NCBI GenBank assembly: GCA_025352185.1
Contig: JANXTV010000193.1
Coordinates: forward strand, 1-5,830
From: Oligoflexia bacterium
GTDB lineage: Bacteria; Bdellovibrionota; UBA1018
Reading direction: 5' to 3'
DNA length: 5,830 bases
Shown here: in pieces, positions 4,687 to 5,830 of the stretch
How the letters are laid out: each line of letters starts with the position of its first letter
Numbering within the stretch: position 1 is the first letter of the stretch
Notes under the pieces: generated by a model
What the model was told of the DNA's origin: nothing
Database searches by the model: none
The model's input: only the letters and a program-made list of their open reading frames with translations
Translations under genes and position numbers: made by a program

Positions 4687-4968
4687 TTAAATTTTCGATT
4701 CCGGTTTCTTAGTACGCTCAAGCGAGTCATTTACCTTTTCGAGACCGCCATTTACAGCGTGCGTTCCTTTTTTTGCGAATAGAGAGAGTTCCTCTTCGGC
4801 CTTTTCTGCCGAGTATCCGTAGGCTTTCTGAATTTTTCCCTTCAGTTCCTGGAGATTCCCCTTAAATTCAGTGAAATCGTTATCGGTGAGTTTCCCCCAC
4901 TGTTTCATTGCTTTACCTTTTAATTCGGCGAAGGAACCAGCCAGGGTGTCTTTATTGATGGGATTCAT
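4687..4968 (-). CDS. CsbD family stress protein
   Basis: The 93-residue product contains the CsbD signature over about residues 4-60: a G-S-F-A-E-L-K-G-K start, K-Q-W-G-K-L-T-D-N-D in the middle, then L-K-G-K-I-Q-K-A-Y-G-Y-S-A-E-K-A-E-E-E. CsbD proteins are small, abundant, hydrophilic helical proteins induced by general stress (sigma-B in Bacillus; E. coli YjbJ by RpoS); their molecular job is unknown. The product has about 30 extra residues after the usual end, with another helical, charged stretch. The ATG at 4968 has AAGGAG (4982-4977) eight bases upstream. It seems to be transcribed alone: a sigma-54 motif lies before it and a hairpin after it. Confidence 0.93.
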   Translation of the reverse strand: MNPINKDTLAGSFAELKGKAMKQWGKLTDNDFTEFKGNLQELKGKIQKAYGYSAEKAEEELSLFAKKGTHAVNGGLEKVNDSLERTKKPESKI

Positions 4969-4996
4969 TTTTAATTCTCCTTATGCCTCTGGATAG

Positions 4997-5012
4997 AGCA
5001 AGGCGAATGCCA
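4997..5012 (-). promoter_or_regulatory. Sigma-54 (-24/-12) promoter of the CsbD-type gene
   Basis: On the - strand the bases read TGGCAT-TCGCC-TTGCT, one mismatch from TGGCAC-N5-TTGCW, with both invariant doublets correctly spaced. The predicted start near 4986 gives an 18-base leader containing AAGGAG and then the ATG at 4968. This is the best promoter match in the window. Confidence 0.8.
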
Positions 5013-5029
5013 ATAACGGCGTCCCGATT

Positions 5030-5036
5030 TGCCCCA
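5030..5036 (-). promoter_or_regulatory. TGGGGCA motif upstream of the CsbD-type promoter
   Basis: TGGGGCA on the - strand lies 17 bases upstream of the -24 box of the CsbD-type promoter, nearly the same distance as its counterpart before the DUF1328 promoter. No clear partner half-site was seen next to it. It is a candidate activator half-site by recurrence only. Confidence 0.3.
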
Positions 5037-5101
5037 GAACTCATTGAATAGAATTAAAAATTATAAATCTTGCCGTTTTACGCGGCGATATGGATCCGAA
5101 T

Positions 5102-5773
5102 TTAGAAGTGGACCCCGAAAGTCGGTAAAATCGAAAATTCGGTTTGTAACACCCCGAATGGAAGTTCGACAAACCAGCGATGCGTGTTTCCGAATGTGAC
5201 CCCGGGACGCGCGAGAATCACAAAATGCGTACCGTTATCGCGCCGTTTTTCGATCGTGCCGAGCACGTTCAGTTCCGAATTCACGCGGTCAAAAGAAAGT
5301 CCGGCGGCGAGCGCGAAGTAGGGCTGAAGGAAATCGATACTGCTCGGAATGTGGTATTTACCCGTGACGAGAATGGGAATAGCGAAGGCTTTAATCGTAG
5401 TGGGAACGGTCGCGATGGTTTTGTCGTAAGTCGTGTAGAGGAACGCGGTTTGAAAACCAAACGCGTAGCGGTTCCCTTCGATGGTCACGGGCCACTCGAT
5501 TTGAACACCCGGACCGTAAGTCAGGTTCCCGTCCACCGCTCCGACCGTCGCGGTTAAGTTAAATTCCGAGGTCGAGCTCAGGGAAGAAGTGGTGTCCGCC
5601 GTAACCACCGGTTTCGATTTTTCTTCCACGTGTTCTTCGATCCGGATCTCTTTCCTCAGGGGCCGACTCTTTTTTACTGTCTCTTCCGCACGCGCCAAGC
5701 CGGGAGCGATCACGAAACTTAGACTCAGGGCAGCAACGACTCCCAGGGGCAGCGAACGAACAAAATTTTTCAT
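5102..5773 (-). CDS. Outer-membrane beta-barrel protein ending in Phe
   Basis: The product is 223 residues from the ATG at 5773, chosen because it gives a proper signal peptide (M-K-N-F-V-R-S-L-P-L, hydrophobic core, cleavage after A-R-A at residue 29); the frame runs back to a TTG at 5815 that would spoil it. After cleavage comes a charged Lys/Arg/Glu segment (about 30-55) and a Ser/Thr-rich linker (about 57-70), then about eight barrel strands. It ends in G-V-H-F, with the C-terminal Phe typical of barrels recognised by the BAM machinery. The charged N-terminal extension could sit in the periplasm. No ribosome site precedes the ATG; a possible promoter would give a nearly leaderless message. 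Family and substrate are not recognised. It shows no obvious similarity to the two other barrels here. Confidence 0.82.
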   Translation of the reverse strand: MKNFVRSLPLGVVAALSLSFVIAPGLARAEETVKKSRPLRKEIRIEEHVEEKSKPVVTADTTSSLSSTSEFNLTATVGAVDGNLTYGPGVQIEWPVTIEGNRYAFGFQTAFLYTTYDKTIATVPTTIKAFAIPILVTGKYHIPSSIDFLQPYFALAAGLSFDRVNSELNVLGTIEKRRDNGTHFVILARPGVTFGNTHRWFVELPFGVLQTEFSILPTFGVHF

Positions 5774-5780
5774 AGGAAAG

Positions 5781-5810
5781 ATTATTAATAGACGCGTTAC
5801 CCATCCGCAA
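5781..5810 (-). promoter_or_regulatory. Possible sigma-70-type promoter of the 5102-5773 gene
   Basis: On the - strand TTGCGG (5810-5805) is followed after 18 bases by AATAAT (5786-5781), which matches five of six TATAAT positions. The -10 box ends seven bases before the ATG at 5773, so transcription would begin at or within a few bases of the start codon, consistent with the missing ribosome site. Confidence 0.35.
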
Positions 5811-5830
5811 GCCAAATAGGGACACCCGCA

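Noticed and set aside
5021..5036. Plus-strand sigma-54-like match near 5017-5033
   Set aside because: The spacing between the GG and GC doublets is one base too long, and no + strand gene follows.
5041..5101. Terminator after the 5102-5773 gene
   Set aside because: Only a four-base stem (GCCG/CGGC) before A/T-rich DNA could be found, too weak to list.
5180..5557. Plus-strand frame of 125 codons
   Set aside because: It is a shadow of the beta-barrel gene on the other strand, which has a signal peptide and a barrel pattern.
5774..5815. TTG at 5815 as the start of the right-hand beta-barrel gene
   Set aside because: It would bury the signal peptide behind 14 extra residues; the ATG at 5773 gives a standard signal peptide.

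Overview
This window looks like chromosomal DNA of a Gram-negative bacterium. It carries three proteins with signal peptides and outer-membrane beta-barrel patterns, a sigma-54 (RpoN) activator, and a set of small stress-associated proteins (Dps, CsbD-type, DUF1328-type, a probable DUF883-type). Base composition is near 50% GC. I lean weakly towards a Bdellovibrionota or other 'deltaproteobacterial' lineage, but nothing here fixes the taxonomy. No tRNA, rRNA, CRISPR array, transposase or phage gene was found.

Layout. At 1-158 there is a large, nearly perfect inverted repeat. It duplicates part of the activator gene head to head and looks like a fold-back (template-switch) artefact at a contig end. 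The 5'-truncated sigma-54 activator follows on the + strand (94-1113). Everything else is on the - strand. In transcription order from the right these are: a secreted beta-barrel (5773-5102); a CsbD-type protein (4968-4687); a likely cluster of beta-barrel (4560-3886), small two-cysteine secreted protein (3845-3549) and unknown helical protein (3509-3135); a cluster of DUF1328-type membrane protein (2947-2765), DUF883-like protein (2729-2451) and a small protein with a possible membrane segment (2448-2206); then a strong hairpin, Dps (2114-1632) and a third beta-barrel (1586-1122).

The main observation is regulatory. Clear -24/-12 (sigma-54) promoter motifs lie just upstream of the CsbD-type gene (4997-5012) and the DUF1328 cluster (2990-3005). 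A weaker one lies upstream of Dps (2127-2142). All point towards their genes. A short motif, TGGGGCR, recurs near these promoters in both orientations, and I saw it only in non-coding DNA. It could be an activator site, although some copies could also be terminators. In E. coli the counterparts of several of these genes (Dps, YjbJ, ElaB/YqjD) are controlled by the stationary-phase factor RpoS. Here the same kind of stress cassette appears wired to RpoN, beside an RpoN activator gene. That link is an inference from sequence.

The genes suggest an envelope and DNA protection module: Dps protects DNA and sequesters iron, the small proteins are inner-membrane or soluble stress proteins, and three beta-barrels and a small exported protein act at the cell surface or periplasm. 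No intergenic stretch exceeds 300 bases; the longest (2948-3134) is described under its sites.
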